64,000 nucleotides of DNA from Pseudomonas fluorescens HK44 (lineage in GTDB: Bacteria > Pseudomonadota > Gammaproteobacteria > Pseudomonadales > Pseudomonadaceae), in NCBI RefSeq assembly GCF_000217955.3, contig NZ_AFOY02000004.1, positions 124,001-188,000 of the forward strand, in the 5' to 3' direction. A program made the position numbers and the translations under genes. Shown in pieces: positions 27,090 through 35,479 of this stretch (within the stretch, counting starts at the first letter, position 1; each line of letters begins with the position of its first letter). The notes beneath the pieces were generated by a model. The model was not told the origin of the DNA. It saw only the letters and a list, made by a program, of their open reading frames with translations, and searched no databases.

Positions 27090-28073
27090 TCAGTCAAGCA
27101 GGTCGGCAATGGATTCGGCGGCCAGTTGATAGGAACGGCGGCGCGCGTCAGGGTCGTAAATTCTTGCATCGATTATGACCTCGTCTGCCTCAGTGGTCGC
27201 GATGAACTGGCGCAGCCAACTTCCAACATCATCCTTGTCGCCTATGGCAGTGCAAGACATGGCTTGAGCCAGATTCTGGCGATCAGCGTCGGTGAGTCTT
27301 TCCATAAAACCCTCTTGCGGGCGCGGCAGAGCACCCGCTCTTCCCGCGTACAATTTGCTAACCCAATGTCGGTGCGAGCTCGCCAGGTAATCGGCTTCAG
27401 CGCGTGTTGGGGCCGCGAAGACATTGGCGCCAGCGATGACATACGGGCGGTCCAGCAATGCCGAGGGCCGGAACGAGGCGCGATAGTGCGCGATGGCTTG
27501 TATCAGGAATCGAGGCGCGAAATGTGAAGCGAATGCGTAGGGAAGCCCCAATTTTGCAGCGAGATCCGCACTATTGAGGCTCGAACCCAGTAGCCATAGC
27601 GGAACGTCATGGGTTTCGGGGATTGCACGAACTGGCTGATTTCCGTTGTCCGCCAGGTAGTCCGTCAATTGCTGGATGTCTTGCTCGAAGTCGCGCTCGG
27701 AGGCGTCACCGCGCATCGCGCGAATAGCCAGCCCTGCTGACCCTGGTGCTCTGCCAATGCCCAGATCGATACGACCTGGAAACAAGGTATTCAATGTCCC
27801 GAACTGCTCCGCCACTATCAGAGGGGAGTGGTTGGGTAACATGATTCCACCAGAACCGATACGCAGGGTGCTGGTTGCCGCAGCGAGATGCTGGATGAGT
27901 AGGGTGGTCGCCGAAGAGGCAATCCCCGGCAGGTCGTGGTGCTCGGCGATCCAGTAGCGTTTGTAGCCGTGGGCTTCCACGTGTCGCGCCAGGGAGGTGG
28001 CGTCATCAATCGTGTGGGCAAAGGTTTTGCCTTCGCCGATCATCATAAGGTCAAGCACAGAAAGGGCTGTCAT
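27090..28073 (-). CDS. Luciferase-like flavin-dependent monooxygenase (MsnO8 type)
   Basis: A 327-residue LLM-class oxidoreductase, a TIM-barrel FMNH2/F420-type monooxygenase. It has RYWIAEHHDLPGIASSATT (substrate/flavin region), LRIGSGGIMLPNHSPL, and FPGRIDLGIGRAPG. These are hallmarks of the group annotated LLM class flavin-dependent oxidoreductase or MsnO8. The frame is open to 28262, but the ATG at 28073 with GGA gives the family N-terminus. It ends a minus-strand group with two isomerase-like genes and a second LLM protein. No flavin reductase is encoded beside it. Substrate unknown. Confidence 0.8.
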   Translation of the reverse strand: MTALSVLDLMMIGEGKTFAHTIDDATSLARHVEAHGYKRYWIAEHHDLPGIASSATTLLIQHLAAATSTLRIGSGGIMLPNHSPLIVAEQFGTLNTLFPGRIDLGIGRAPGSAGLAIRAMRGDASERDFEQDIQQLTDYLADNGNQPVRAIPETHDVPLWLLGSSLNSADLAAKLGLPYAFASHFAPRFLIQAIAHYRASFRPSALLDRPYVIAGANVFAAPTRAEADYLASSHRHWVSKLYAGRAGALPRPQEGFMERLTDADRQNLAQAMSCTAIGDKDDVGSWLRQFIATTEADEVIIDARIYDPDARRRSYQLAAESIADLLD

Positions 28074-28116
28074 TGCATGTTCCGTTTTTGAGGTGAAGTC
28101 TGTGACGTGGGATTCA

Positions 28117-28923
28117 CTACTTAAGTGGGAAGTCCGACCAGGACGGTTGACGTTCCAGGCGTTGATCGATTTCACGCAGCGTTGCCAGGCAGCGCTGGAG
28201 CTTGAGGTAAATGTCACCCCCATAATCCCAGCCGAGCACGCCAATGCTGCCGGTATAGCCAACGCGGTTCAGCGCGGCGATCAAGGCGAAGTTGTCCATC
28301 TCTCCGCGGTCGACCGGCTCCATGGTCGCCACGCCGCCCCAGCCCAGTTGCGAAAGTGCACTGCCAGAGGTCACCACTTGCATAAGCCAGGGTTTCATCG
28401 CGCCAAGGCGCTGTTCCAGTTGGCCTTCCTGGCTGGCGTACCAGTGATAGCCATTGAATGAGGCGCCCAGGCGTGGGTGAGCAAAGAGTTCGCAAATCTG
28501 CACGACTTGCGTGGTGGTCTGGGTGACATGATGAAGATGCGGATACAAGGCGATCCTTATTCCGCGCCGCTCGACAATGGGCAGCAGCGACTCGATAAAC
28601 CGCAGAATGGCTTGGCCGCCATTGACTGTGGTCTGAATCGCCAACTCGATCAGCTCTACACCCTCGACGGTTTCGACGATGCTCCGTATCAGGGCATCGT
28701 TGCGCCCCTCATGTAGCACCAGATAAAGGCCTTCGATGTGCAGACCATGGTTTTCCCGGACGCTGGGTAACAGGCTGAGGTCGGTCAGTGGTGTGCCACC
28801 CCAGGCGGCGACAGTGATGCCGTCGTAGCCGATCTCAGCCAACATTTCGCACTGTGTCTGAAAGGCGTATACGCCCATCGACGAGTAGAAGAAGGAATCG
28901 AGTGCGTGGATGCGCTGAGCCAT
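28117..28923 (-). CDS. Sugar phosphate isomerase/epimerase family (TIM barrel), copy 1
   Basis: A 268-residue protein of the xylose-isomerase-like TIM-barrel (AP endonuclease 2) family. Segments such as QCEMLAEIGYDGITVAAWGG, IALYPHLHHVTQTTTQVV, FNGYHWYASQEGQLEQRL and GSIGVLGWDYGGDIYLKL match the downstream-strand copy at 28939-29739 closely, so the two are tandem paralogues. The usual metal-ligand residues (Glu, Asp/His, Glu) are not all obvious by eye. AGGAG precedes the ATG. Members isomerise sugars or keto acids; its partners here are LLM monooxygenases. Function unknown. Confidence 0.75.
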   Translation of the reverse strand: MAQRIHALDSFFYSSMGVYAFQTQCEMLAEIGYDGITVAAWGGTPLTDLSLLPSVRENHGLHIEGLYLVLHEGRNDALIRSIVETVEGVELIELAIQTTVNGGQAILRFIESLLPIVERRGIRIALYPHLHHVTQTTTQVVQICELFAHPRLGASFNGYHWYASQEGQLEQRLGAMKPWLMQVVTSGSALSQLGWGGVATMEPVDRGEMDNFALIAALNRVGYTGSIGVLGWDYGGDIYLKLQRCLATLREIDQRLERQPSWSDFPLK

Positions 28924-28938
28924 GATTTATCTCCTGGC

Positions 28939-29739
28939 TCAGCGAGGCGAGTCGGTCAGGACAGCCCACTCAGGGTGGGCAGCCAACCGTTGTTCCATAG
29001 ACCGGAAGGCGGTGACCGAGCGGCGCAGGTTGCCATATACATCGCCACCCATGCTTTCCCAGCCGAGCACACCAAACCGCCCGTCAAAGCCGCGTCGCTC
29101 GAGCGCGCCCAATAACACGAAGTTGTCCATTTCACCCTCATCAAGCGGTTCGATGGTTGCCAGGCCGCCCCATCCGAGCGGGGAGCGCCGAGTGCCAGCG
29201 ATGTTCACCTGCTTCAGCCAAGGCCACATCGCATCAAGGCGTTGCTCCAGGGCCTGCTCTTCAGTGGCGTACCAGTGATACCCATTGAATACGATGTTGA
29301 GGCGCGGATGGTTGAACTCCTTGCATAGCGCCACCGCTTCGGTGGTCGTCTGCATGCCGTAGCGGGCGTGCGGGTACAAGCTGATCTCCAGACCTCGCCG
29401 CTCGCAGATCGGCAGCAGGCGCTCGAGCATTCGGCGGTCAAAGTTTGTGACTTCGTCACCGGAGTGCAGGGCCAGCTCGATTGTGGTGCAGCCTTCGATG
29501 GTCTCGAAGATGTTGATCACAAACGATTCCAACCCCCTTCGATAGATCAGGTAAACCGCACCCACGTCAAGATCCCAGGTGGGTTTGACCTGAGCGATCG
29601 ACTTCAGGTCTTTGCTCCAGGCAGATATCGTCAGCCCCTGATAGCCGAGTTCGGCGAGCATCTCGCACTGCGCCGCCAGGGGATAGGTTCCCAAGGTTGT
29701 CTGGAAAATGAAATCCATATGATGCAAAGGGCGATTCAT
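28939..29739 (-). CDS. Sugar phosphate isomerase/epimerase family (TIM barrel), copy 2
   Basis: A 266-residue paralogue of the adjacent gene. QCEMLAELGYQGLTISAWSK, ISLYPHARYGMQTTTEAV, FNGYHWYATEEQALEQRL and GRFGVLGWESMGGDVYGNL align position by position with copy 1. The start at 29739 is fixed by an ATGA overlap with the stop of the upstream LLM gene, implying translational coupling; the longer open frame to 30036 is an overlap artefact. The coupling suggests the isomerase acts on the product or substrate of the LLM enzyme. Specific reaction unknown. Confidence 0.75.
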   Translation of the reverse strand: MNRPLHHMDFIFQTTLGTYPLAAQCEMLAELGYQGLTISAWSKDLKSIAQVKPTWDLDVGAVYLIYRRGLESFVINIFETIEGCTTIELALHSGDEVTNFDRRMLERLLPICERRGLEISLYPHARYGMQTTTEAVALCKEFNHPRLNIVFNGYHWYATEEQALEQRLDAMWPWLKQVNIAGTRRSPLGWGGLATIEPLDEGEMDNFVLLGALERRGFDGRFGVLGWESMGGDVYGNLRRSVTAFRSMEQRLAAHPEWAVLTDSPR

Positions 29740-30752
29740 GAGTGGGACCGCGCGGTTAATGGGTTGGCGGTTAAGGACGCACTTGGAAAGTGCGGCAAGA
29801 GATATTCGCCCAACTCGTCGATGACTTCCGAGGCGTGGCGTCGCTGAGGTTTGAAGTGCAGGGCAACGTGACCGACCCCTTGGTCCTGTTGACGTTTCCA
29901 GTGTTCGATCAATGCGTTTCGTCCGGCGCGCAGCACGCGCCCCGCCTGGAGGGGATGGTTCGGATCTCGGTCCAGATCGAACAGAGTTCCATAGCCATAG
30001 GGTTTGTAGACGTTGCCGCCACAGGCTGCGCGCCACCGCTCGATGATCTGGGGAATCAACGCTGGGTTGGAAATGTAGGAAAGGATGCCGTCACTGTTTT
30101 TCCCGACCCACTCAAACGACTGGCCGGCTTGACCAACGATAATGGTTGGCATGCGTGAGCCCACTGGTTTGGGTACGAGGTCGATGTCTCCATTCAGCTG
30201 GCCATAAAACCGAGATGGGTGCACGGCCCAGTGTGTTTCCGAAGCGGCGCGAATGATTGCCAGCGCATCACGGAAACGCTCTGCGCGATTGCCGAAGTCG
30301 AGTCCGAAGGCAGGGTATTCCACAGGCCGATCGCCTGTGGCCAGGCCCAGAATAAATCGTCCCTCCAGCAACTGATCGATACTCGCGGCCTGCTTGGCAA
30401 CAATCAATGGATCGCGCAGAGGCAGGACAATGCCGGCAGTACCGATAGCTATTTGCTTGGTTACGGCAGCGAGGAAGCCGGCATAGACCAACGGATCAAG
30501 GATTTGACCCACGTCACCGAAGTTCGGATCGTAAAAGGGCACGTCCCGCAACCAAATGGCGGAAAACCCCGCTTCGTCAACCTTATGAGCTAACTGCGCG
30601 TGATCCTGCAGGGTCGGGCCCGGGTTATCGGGATAGCTTTCCAGCGGCGCAATAAAACCGAAGGTCAAATGGCCGGGTTGAAAAACGCGCGCGAAGCCGG
30701 GGTGTTGTTTGAGCGCCGGCGCTAGTTCAAAGGGGGAAGGCATCGAAGTCAT
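29736..30752 (-). CDS. LLM-class flavin-dependent oxidoreductase
   Basis: A 338-residue bacterial-luciferase-like protein. It has FGFIAPLESYPDN (about 31-43), FSAIWLRDVPFYDP, TAGIVLPLRDPLIVAKQAASID, GRFILGLATGDRPVEYPAFG and MPTIIVGQAGQSFEW. These are typical of luciferase-like monooxygenases that use reduced flavin supplied by a separate reductase. It is the first gene of the minus-strand operon and is coupled by ATGA to isomerase copy 2. It faces a LysR-type gene across about 150 bp, so it is likely under that regulator. Substrate unknown. Confidence 0.82.
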   Translation of the reverse strand: MTSMPSPFELAPALKQHPGFARVFQPGHLTFGFIAPLESYPDNPGPTLQDHAQLAHKVDEAGFSAIWLRDVPFYDPNFGDVGQILDPLVYAGFLAAVTKQIAIGTAGIVLPLRDPLIVAKQAASIDQLLEGRFILGLATGDRPVEYPAFGLDFGNRAERFRDALAIIRAASETHWAVHPSRFYGQLNGDIDLVPKPVGSRMPTIIVGQAGQSFEWVGKNSDGILSYISNPALIPQIIERWRAACGGNVYKPYGYGTLFDLDRDPNHPLQAGRVLRAGRNALIEHWKRQQDQGVGHVALHFKPQRRHASEVIDELGEYLLPHFPSASLTANPLTARSHS

Positions 30753-30909
30753 TCGAGGTCTCTCATACAGTCAGAAGACGTTGACTTCGCAGCGCGATAG
30801 AGCGGGTGAAGTCCCAATGGCGGTGACTATAAGTTGTATAATTCGAAAGAAAAATAAGATGAAATTCCGATCATTTACGAATTAAACGCTCAAATAGACT
30901 GAGGTGGCC
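30753..30909. promoter_or_regulatory. Divergent promoter region, LLM operon and LysR gene
   Basis: An AT-rich 157-bp gap with AATTCG (30840-30845) and CGAATT (30878-30883) as a wide inverted repeat, and TATAATTCGAAAG near 30837. These are candidate sites for the adjacent LysR regulator. No other gene is visible. Confidence 0.4.
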
Positions 30910-31791
30910 ATGGATCATTTTGGAGCGCTCGGCGCATTCGTTCATGCCGCGCAAACCCGAAGCTTTACCGAAGCCGGGCGTAGAACCGGCGTGTCTTCAT
31001 CTGCCGTTGGCAAGGCGGTTGCGCGACTGGAGGAAGAACTCGGTGTGAGGCTGTTTCATCGGTCCACGCGGGCCATCACCCTGACGTCCGAGGGCAGCCT
31101 GTTTCTGGAGCGCTGCCATCGAATATTTGCCGAATACGAAGTCGCCAAACGGGAGATCACTCAGGCTGCCGGTAAACCCCAGGGAAAGTTGCGCCTCGGT
31201 TTGCCGCAGCTGGGGATGAGGCTGATGCCTCACTTGATTGCGTTTCAGCAGGCATATCCCGACGTGGAGCTGGAGCTGGAGTTCAGTGATCGGTTGGTCA
31301 ACGTGATCGAGGAGGGTTTCGATGCCGTGATGCGGATCGGTGAAGTTGAAGACTCGCGGCTGATGATGCGCAAGCTCAACGGCTACAGTCACCGCCTGGT
31401 GGCATCTGCTGAATATCTTTCACTGCGAGGTGTTCCTTCACGACCCTCGGAACTGTCCAGCCATTCATGTCTGCGTTACCGATTTCCCACCAGCGGTAAA
31501 CTCGACCCCTGGCCTCTGGTGACGAAAAAGGGGCAGACCAGTGTTGAACTGGGGCAGTCAGCTACCGCCAACGCAATTGAACCGTTGATGGCAATGGCTG
31601 AGGCGGGGCTGGGAATCGCCTGTCTCCCTGATTTTTTCGTCGAGGGCGCGATTGCTGAAGGACGATTGGTGCCGGTACTGGATCGCTACGTTCGCGACCA
31701 CCGCACGTTCAGCATTCTCTGGCCATCGAGTCGCCATCCGTTGCCCAAGATAAAGGCGTTCGTGAGCTTCATGACATCGCGCCTGACGTGA
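30910..31791 (+). CDS. LysR-family transcriptional regulator
   Basis: A 293-residue LysR-type regulator of the large group related to DsdC/AaeR-like Proteobacterial proteins. It has the helix-turn-helix FTEAGRRTGVSSSAVGKAVARLEEELGVRLFHRSTR and an effector domain with FSDRLVNVIEEGFDAVMRIGE. The ATG at 30910 has GAGG 5 nt upstream; a GTG two codons earlier is also open. It diverges from the LLM/isomerase operon, its probable target, and converges on the DoxX gene. Confidence 0.85.
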   Translation: MDHFGALGAFVHAAQTRSFTEAGRRTGVSSSAVGKAVARLEEELGVRLFHRSTRAITLTSEGSLFLERCHRIFAEYEVAKREITQAAGKPQGKLRLGLPQLGMRLMPHLIAFQQAYPDVELELEFSDRLVNVIEEGFDAVMRIGEVEDSRLMMRKLNGYSHRLVASAEYLSLRGVPSRPSELSSHSCLRYRFPTSGKLDPWPLVTKKGQTSVELGQSATANAIEPLMAMAEAGLGIACLPDFFVEGAIAEGRLVPVLDRYVRDHRTFSILWPSSRHPLPKIKAFVSFMTSRLT

Positions 31792-31818
31792 TGACTTACG
31801 GCTGAGTTCAAACGAAAA

Positions 31819-31849
31819 CCACCGACGCTCCGGGGCAGGGCGTCGGTGG
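31819..31849 (-). terminator. Terminator downstream of the DoxX gene
   Basis: CCACCGACGC and GCGTCGGTGG form a perfect 10-bp stem with an 11-nt loop. Read on the minus strand it is followed by TTTTCGTTTG. It lies between the convergent LysR and DoxX genes and can serve the minus-strand operon. Confidence 0.75.
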
Positions 31850-31868
31850 ATGTTGAGCCAGCAGTAAC

Positions 31869-32270
31869 TTACGCGTTGCTGGATGCTTTTGTCGCCATGG
31901 CGCCATCGCCCAGCAACGCGACAACCAGTGCTGTTGCCGCCAGGTAGACAGGATATTCCCAGCCGCCATTGGCGTTGGTGAAGCTCCAGCCATTACCGAA
32001 GTGGACGGTAGCGGCCACGAATAGTTGAACCACCGCCAGAGCGGCCACCCAGCGTGCGTAGACACCCAGCACCAGCATCAAGCCGCCGATGACTTCAAAG
32101 GCCATGACCGGGTACGCCAGGAAACCCGGGAAACCAATGGACTCAAAAAAACCTGCGGTGCCAGCGGGGGTGAACACCAGCACTTTGGTCAGGCCGTGAG
32201 CAATGAACATGATGCCAAGCGCCAGGCGCATAATGAGTGCGGCATACGGAGCGGTGCGTGAATCGATCAT
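31869..32270 (-). CDS. DoxX-family membrane protein
   Basis: A 133-residue DoxX/YphA-type inner-membrane protein with about four hydrophobic segments. Family sequence is seen in MRLALGIMFIAHGLTKVLVFT (about 14-34), FPGFLAYPVMAFEVIGGLMLVLG and NANGGWEYPVYLAATALVVALLGDG. AGGA precedes the ATG. DoxX proteins accompany thiosulfate:quinone oxidoreductase or thiol/quinone stress genes. Here the gene closes an operon with an esterase, a DODA-type dioxygenase and an NADP oxidoreductase. Its role is not defined. Confidence 0.85.
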   Translation of the reverse strand: MIDSRTAPYAALIMRLALGIMFIAHGLTKVLVFTPAGTAGFFESIGFPGFLAYPVMAFEVIGGLMLVLGVYARWVAALAVVQLFVAATVHFGNGWSFTNANGGWEYPVYLAATALVVALLGDGAMATKASSNA

Positions 32271-32286
32271 GGTGCAGTTCCTTTTT

Positions 32287-32958
32287 TTACTTGGAGAGTG
32301 ACAGCGTGTGGGCCAACCATTGCGAGAAGTCCACCAGTTCTTCAGCGACTATCTCGTGGGCCATGTCGTAGAAGTGCATTTCATGGACGACGCCGATTCG
32401 ATCCAGCCAGGCGTCCGCTTCTTTCGCCCAGGCCACTGGCAGGACGTTGTCCTGATGACCGTGGGCGATGAAGGCGCGAACGGAATTGAGCCGTTCGGCG
32501 GAAGCGACTTGAGGATCAAGTTCACGCAGCATCCGGCCGCTCAAAATGGCGAAGCCGGCAACCAGCTCAGGCTCGGTGAGCCCTAGGCTCGCGCTCATGA
32601 TGCCGCCCTGGCTGAAGCCGGCGATCACGGTCGGCAGCTTGGGCTGTGCTTCGATGAAACGCTGCAGCAGTTGGCGGCTGGACTCTGCCTGTTCTTGATT
32701 GAACGAAGGGCCATTGCCGGTGAAGGTCACCTGGTACCAGGCAAAGCCTTGTGGGCCAACTTGCAGCGGACCGCGCAGCAGCATCACTTCCAGTTCTTCG
32801 GGCAGCGATGTGGCCAATGAGGCGAGATTCGCTTCGTTGGAACCGACACCATGCAGTAACAGCAGGCGGCCCTTGGGCGCCGAAGTGCTGCACCCCTTGC
32901 GGAAAATCAGGCCCGTTTGTGGTTCGCGGGCCGCTTCGGAAAATGTCATGTCACCCAT
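32287..32958 (-). CDS. Alpha/beta hydrolase, phospholipase/carboxylesterase type
   Basis: A 223-residue serine hydrolase. It has LLLLHGVGSNEANL (oxyanion region), the nucleophile elbow GFSQGGIMSASL, Asp in HGHQDNVLPV and His in YDMAHEIV, a complete catalytic triad in family order. Length fits the small carboxylesterase family (YpfH/EstB-like). Starts at 32958 or, three codons later, 32949 are both possible. It is 13 nt after the dioxygenase gene in the same operon. It may hydrolyse quinone/ester conjugates or a lactone; the substrate is unknown. Confidence 0.85.
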   Translation of the reverse strand: MGDMTFSEAAREPQTGLIFRKGCSTSAPKGRLLLLHGVGSNEANLASLATSLPEELEVMLLRGPLQVGPQGFAWYQVTFTGNGPSFNQEQAESSRQLLQRFIEAQPKLPTVIAGFSQGGIMSASLGLTEPELVAGFAILSGRMLRELDPQVASAERLNSVRAFIAHGHQDNVLPVAWAKEADAWLDRIGVVHEMHFYDMAHEIVAEELVDFSQWLAHTLSLSK

Positions 32959-32971
32959 GGTCTGTCATGCC

Positions 32972-33793
32972 TTAGCTGAGTTGAATGGATTCAGATCCAT
33001 TCTTGTGGTTCGAGGAAAACAGGTAGCTGTCCATCGCCAGCACCCCGTAGCTCACGCCGCCGTCCAGGACAAGGGTTTCATAGTGTTCGCCGGCCGCGCC
33101 AAGGGCGATGAGCAACGGCAAAAAATGCTCGTCAGTCGGGTGGGCGCGTTCGGCAGAAGGGGCGTGCTGCTTATAGTTCAACAGTAAATCGGTGTTGCCC
33201 GCCTTCAGGGCTTGGGCTGTCCAGGCAGCAAACTCTTTCACGTAATCGGCCCCATGGCCGGTCGCCCCCCGAAACTCATACAAGTTATGGGTCAGACTCC
33301 CGGACGCCACGATCAGCACCTTCATATCGCGCAGTGGCGCAAGGGCTTCGCCCAACGACCAGGCCTGGCAGGTGTCGAGGCCGGCAGGCATCGATACCTG
33401 AACGACGGGGATGTCGGCCTCAGGGGCGAGATGCAGCAGAGGCACCCAGGCGCCGTGGTCCAGACCTCGACGGGCGTCAAGCCGCGACCTCCATCCAGCA
33501 TTCTGCAGCAGACCCACGATATGGGCGGCCAGGGCCGGAGCGCCCGGTGCCGGGTAGCGCAACTGGTACAACGCGTCGGGAAAACCACCGAAATCGTGAA
33601 TGGTTTCGGGCGCGGTGCTCGCAGTAACGCAGACTTCGCCGCGGGTCATCCAGTGCGGGGAGAGAATGACGATGGCATCGGGTCGCGGCAGTTCGCGACC
33701 GATCTCGGCCAGACGTTGACCCGCCAGACCAGGCTCGATGGCGAACATCGGCGCACCATGCGACACAAACAACAGGGGGAACGAAGTGTTCAT
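32972..33793 (-). CDS. DODA-type extradiol dioxygenase (YgiD-like)
   Basis: A 273-residue member of the LigB/DODA family, non-haem Fe or Zn extradiol dioxygenases that open catechol-type rings such as DOPA. Probable metal ligands are His in FVSHGAPMFA (about 13), His in ILSPHWMTRGE (about 47), and His in LDHGAWVPLLHL and HPTDEHFLPLL. GAGGAG precedes the ATG. Proteins of this type often sit next to DoxX and quinone-stress genes under LysR control, as here. The natural substrate of most members is unknown. Confidence 0.87.
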   Translation of the reverse strand: MNTSFPLLFVSHGAPMFAIEPGLAGQRLAEIGRELPRPDAIVILSPHWMTRGEVCVTASTAPETIHDFGGFPDALYQLRYPAPGAPALAAHIVGLLQNAGWRSRLDARRGLDHGAWVPLLHLAPEADIPVVQVSMPAGLDTCQAWSLGEALAPLRDMKVLIVASGSLTHNLYEFRGATGHGADYVKEFAAWTAQALKAGNTDLLLNYKQHAPSAERAHPTDEHFLPLLIALGAAGEHYETLVLDGGVSYGVLAMDSYLFSSNHKNGSESIQLS

Positions 33794-33812
33794 GGTGAAC
33801 GCTCCTCACTGA

Positions 33813-34442
33813 TTACTTGTTAAGCCACACAGGGGCGATGGAAGTGCCCATGCCCGCGCCATAGCCAAGGTAGATATTCAGTCCAGCCAATGGCTCCAGG
33901 TAACGAGCGTTGATCAGTCCACCAGCGTCCACTGTCTCCCAGCCCAGGCTGTGTGCCAGGGCTGTCGCGGTCTGCTTGGCGCGCTCACTGTCGCTGGCGA
34001 CGAACACGCTGCCACGCTGGTCATTGGCGAAATTCGGGCCGTCGGCGAGCACCTGGGCGAACAGTGTATTGAACGCTTTGACGACATGGGCTTGAGGCAC
34101 GGCTTTGGCCATTTCCTCGCCCGCGCTCGTCACGTGACCGATGGTCAGCGACATGTAGTCGGCGCTCAGGGGGTTGGTGATGTCGATAACCACCTTGCCC
34201 GTCAGGTCGCCCAGACTTTGCAAAGCTCGGACTGCGTCTTCGTAAGCGGTTGCAACCACAACGACTTCACTGTCACCCAGTGCCTCGGCAGCCGGATAAG
34301 CACGAACATTGTCAAATTGAGCGGCCAGGGTTTCGGCCTTGTCGAGGTCGCGACCTGTGATTCGGACGATGTGGCCGACACTGGACAGTTGTTTGGCGAA
34401 CGCCGAACCCATGTTGCCGGTACCCATTACTGTGATTTTCAT
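33813..34442 (-). CDS. NADPH-dependent F420 reductase-like oxidoreductase
   Basis: A 209-residue single-domain Rossmann protein. It has the N-terminal MKITVMGTGNMGSAFAKQL and a VVVVATAYEDAVRAL segment, followed by DITNPLSADYMSL and HVVKAFNTLFAQVLADGP, which characterise NADPH-dependent F420 reductase-like (NADP oxidoreductase, coenzyme F420-dependent) proteins. Pseudomonads do not use F420, so the acceptor is probably something else. GAGG precedes the ATG. It is the first gene of a minus-strand operon facing a LysR gene across about 100 bp. Confidence 0.82.
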   Translation of the reverse strand: MKITVMGTGNMGSAFAKQLSSVGHIVRITGRDLDKAETLAAQFDNVRAYPAAEALGDSEVVVVATAYEDAVRALQSLGDLTGKVVIDITNPLSADYMSLTIGHVTSAGEEMAKAVPQAHVVKAFNTLFAQVLADGPNFANDQRGSVFVASDSERAKQTATALAHSLGWETVDAGGLINARYLEPLAGLNIYLGYGAGMGTSIAPVWLNK

Positions 34443-34548
34443 CGCGACCTCATTTGCCTTGATGTGCGTTTCAATGGCCTCAGTTTATAGGTTGAGATAT
34501 TGAGATAAATAAGGCCAAATGCGATTAACAGTTCCGCTTACAGAGACA

Positions 34549-35451
34549 ATGATGGACAGAGCGTTGGAGATGCAGGTCTTCTGCACCGTGGTCGATAAAG
34601 GCAGTTTTATCGGCGCGGCCGAACCGTTGGGTATGTCTAAAGCTGCCATCTCTCGCTACGTCAGCGGCCTCGAAGAGCGACTCGGCGCGCGGTTGCTGCA
34701 CCGCACGACCCGACGGCTGTCATTGACGGAGGAGGGGCGTCAGTTTTATCACCAGGCGCGTGAAGTCCTGGCGCTCATGGATCAGGCCGAAGAGGCCGTA
34801 TCGGCCACTGCACCGGAGCCCAGCGGCGTTTTGAGGGTCAATGCACCGGTCAGTTTCGGCGTGCTCCATTTGGCGCCCATCTGGGGCGAATTCATGCAGG
34901 CTTATCCCAACGTCGAGCTGGACATCTGTTTGAATGACCGATTGGTGGATCTGGTGGAGGAGGGCTTCGATGCTGCCGTTCGTATTGCTCGCATGGAGAG
35001 CTCTTCCTTGATAGGGCGCCGACTTGCGGGCACGCGGATGTGCCTGTGTGCGTCACCCGACTACCTGGCGAGACACTCACAACTGCGCACGCTGGCAGAC
35101 CTGGCACAGCACGGGGTGATTGCGTATACCAACTTCGCCAGTGGCAATGAATGGCAGTTCACTGGACCTAATGGCAGCGAAAGTGTGCGCACCCGCTCGA
35201 TTGTGCGCTGCAACAATGGCGATACCTGTCGCAGTATCGCCCTGGCGGGGGGCGGCATTGCCTTGCAGCCCAGCTTCATGGTGGCCGATGATTTGCGCAA
35301 AGGGGACCTGGTCGAGATTCTGCCTGAGTACCAATCCGTCGAGTTGGGCATTTACGTGGTCTATCCCACGCGCAAGCACTTGGCAACCAAGGTCCGGGTG
35401 CTGATCAACTTTCTCGCTGAGCGATTTGCCAATCCTCAATGGGAGCAGTAG
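34549..35451 (+). CDS. LysR-family transcriptional regulator
   Basis: A 300-residue LysR regulator with DKGSFIGAAEPLGMSKAAISRYVSGLEERLGARLLHRTTRR as DNA-binding region and NDRLVDLVEEGFDAAVRIARMESSSLIGRRL in the effector domain. The frame opens at 34519; ATG at 34549 or 34552 gives the normal family length and is preferred. It is divergent from the F420-reductase-like/DODA/esterase/DoxX operon and probably controls it. In comparable clusters such LysR proteins respond to quinones or electrophiles, which remains an inference. Confidence 0.85.
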   Translation: MMDRALEMQVFCTVVDKGSFIGAAEPLGMSKAAISRYVSGLEERLGARLLHRTTRRLSLTEEGRQFYHQAREVLALMDQAEEAVSATAPEPSGVLRVNAPVSFGVLHLAPIWGEFMQAYPNVELDICLNDRLVDLVEEGFDAAVRIARMESSSLIGRRLAGTRMCLCASPDYLARHSQLRTLADLAQHGVIAYTNFASGNEWQFTGPNGSESVRTRSIVRCNNGDTCRSIALAGGGIALQPSFMVADDLRKGDLVEILPEYQSVELGIYVVYPTRKHLATKVRVLINFLAERFANPQWEQ

Positions 35452-35479
35452 TAGAGGACCTCGCCGGACAGCGGCAGAC

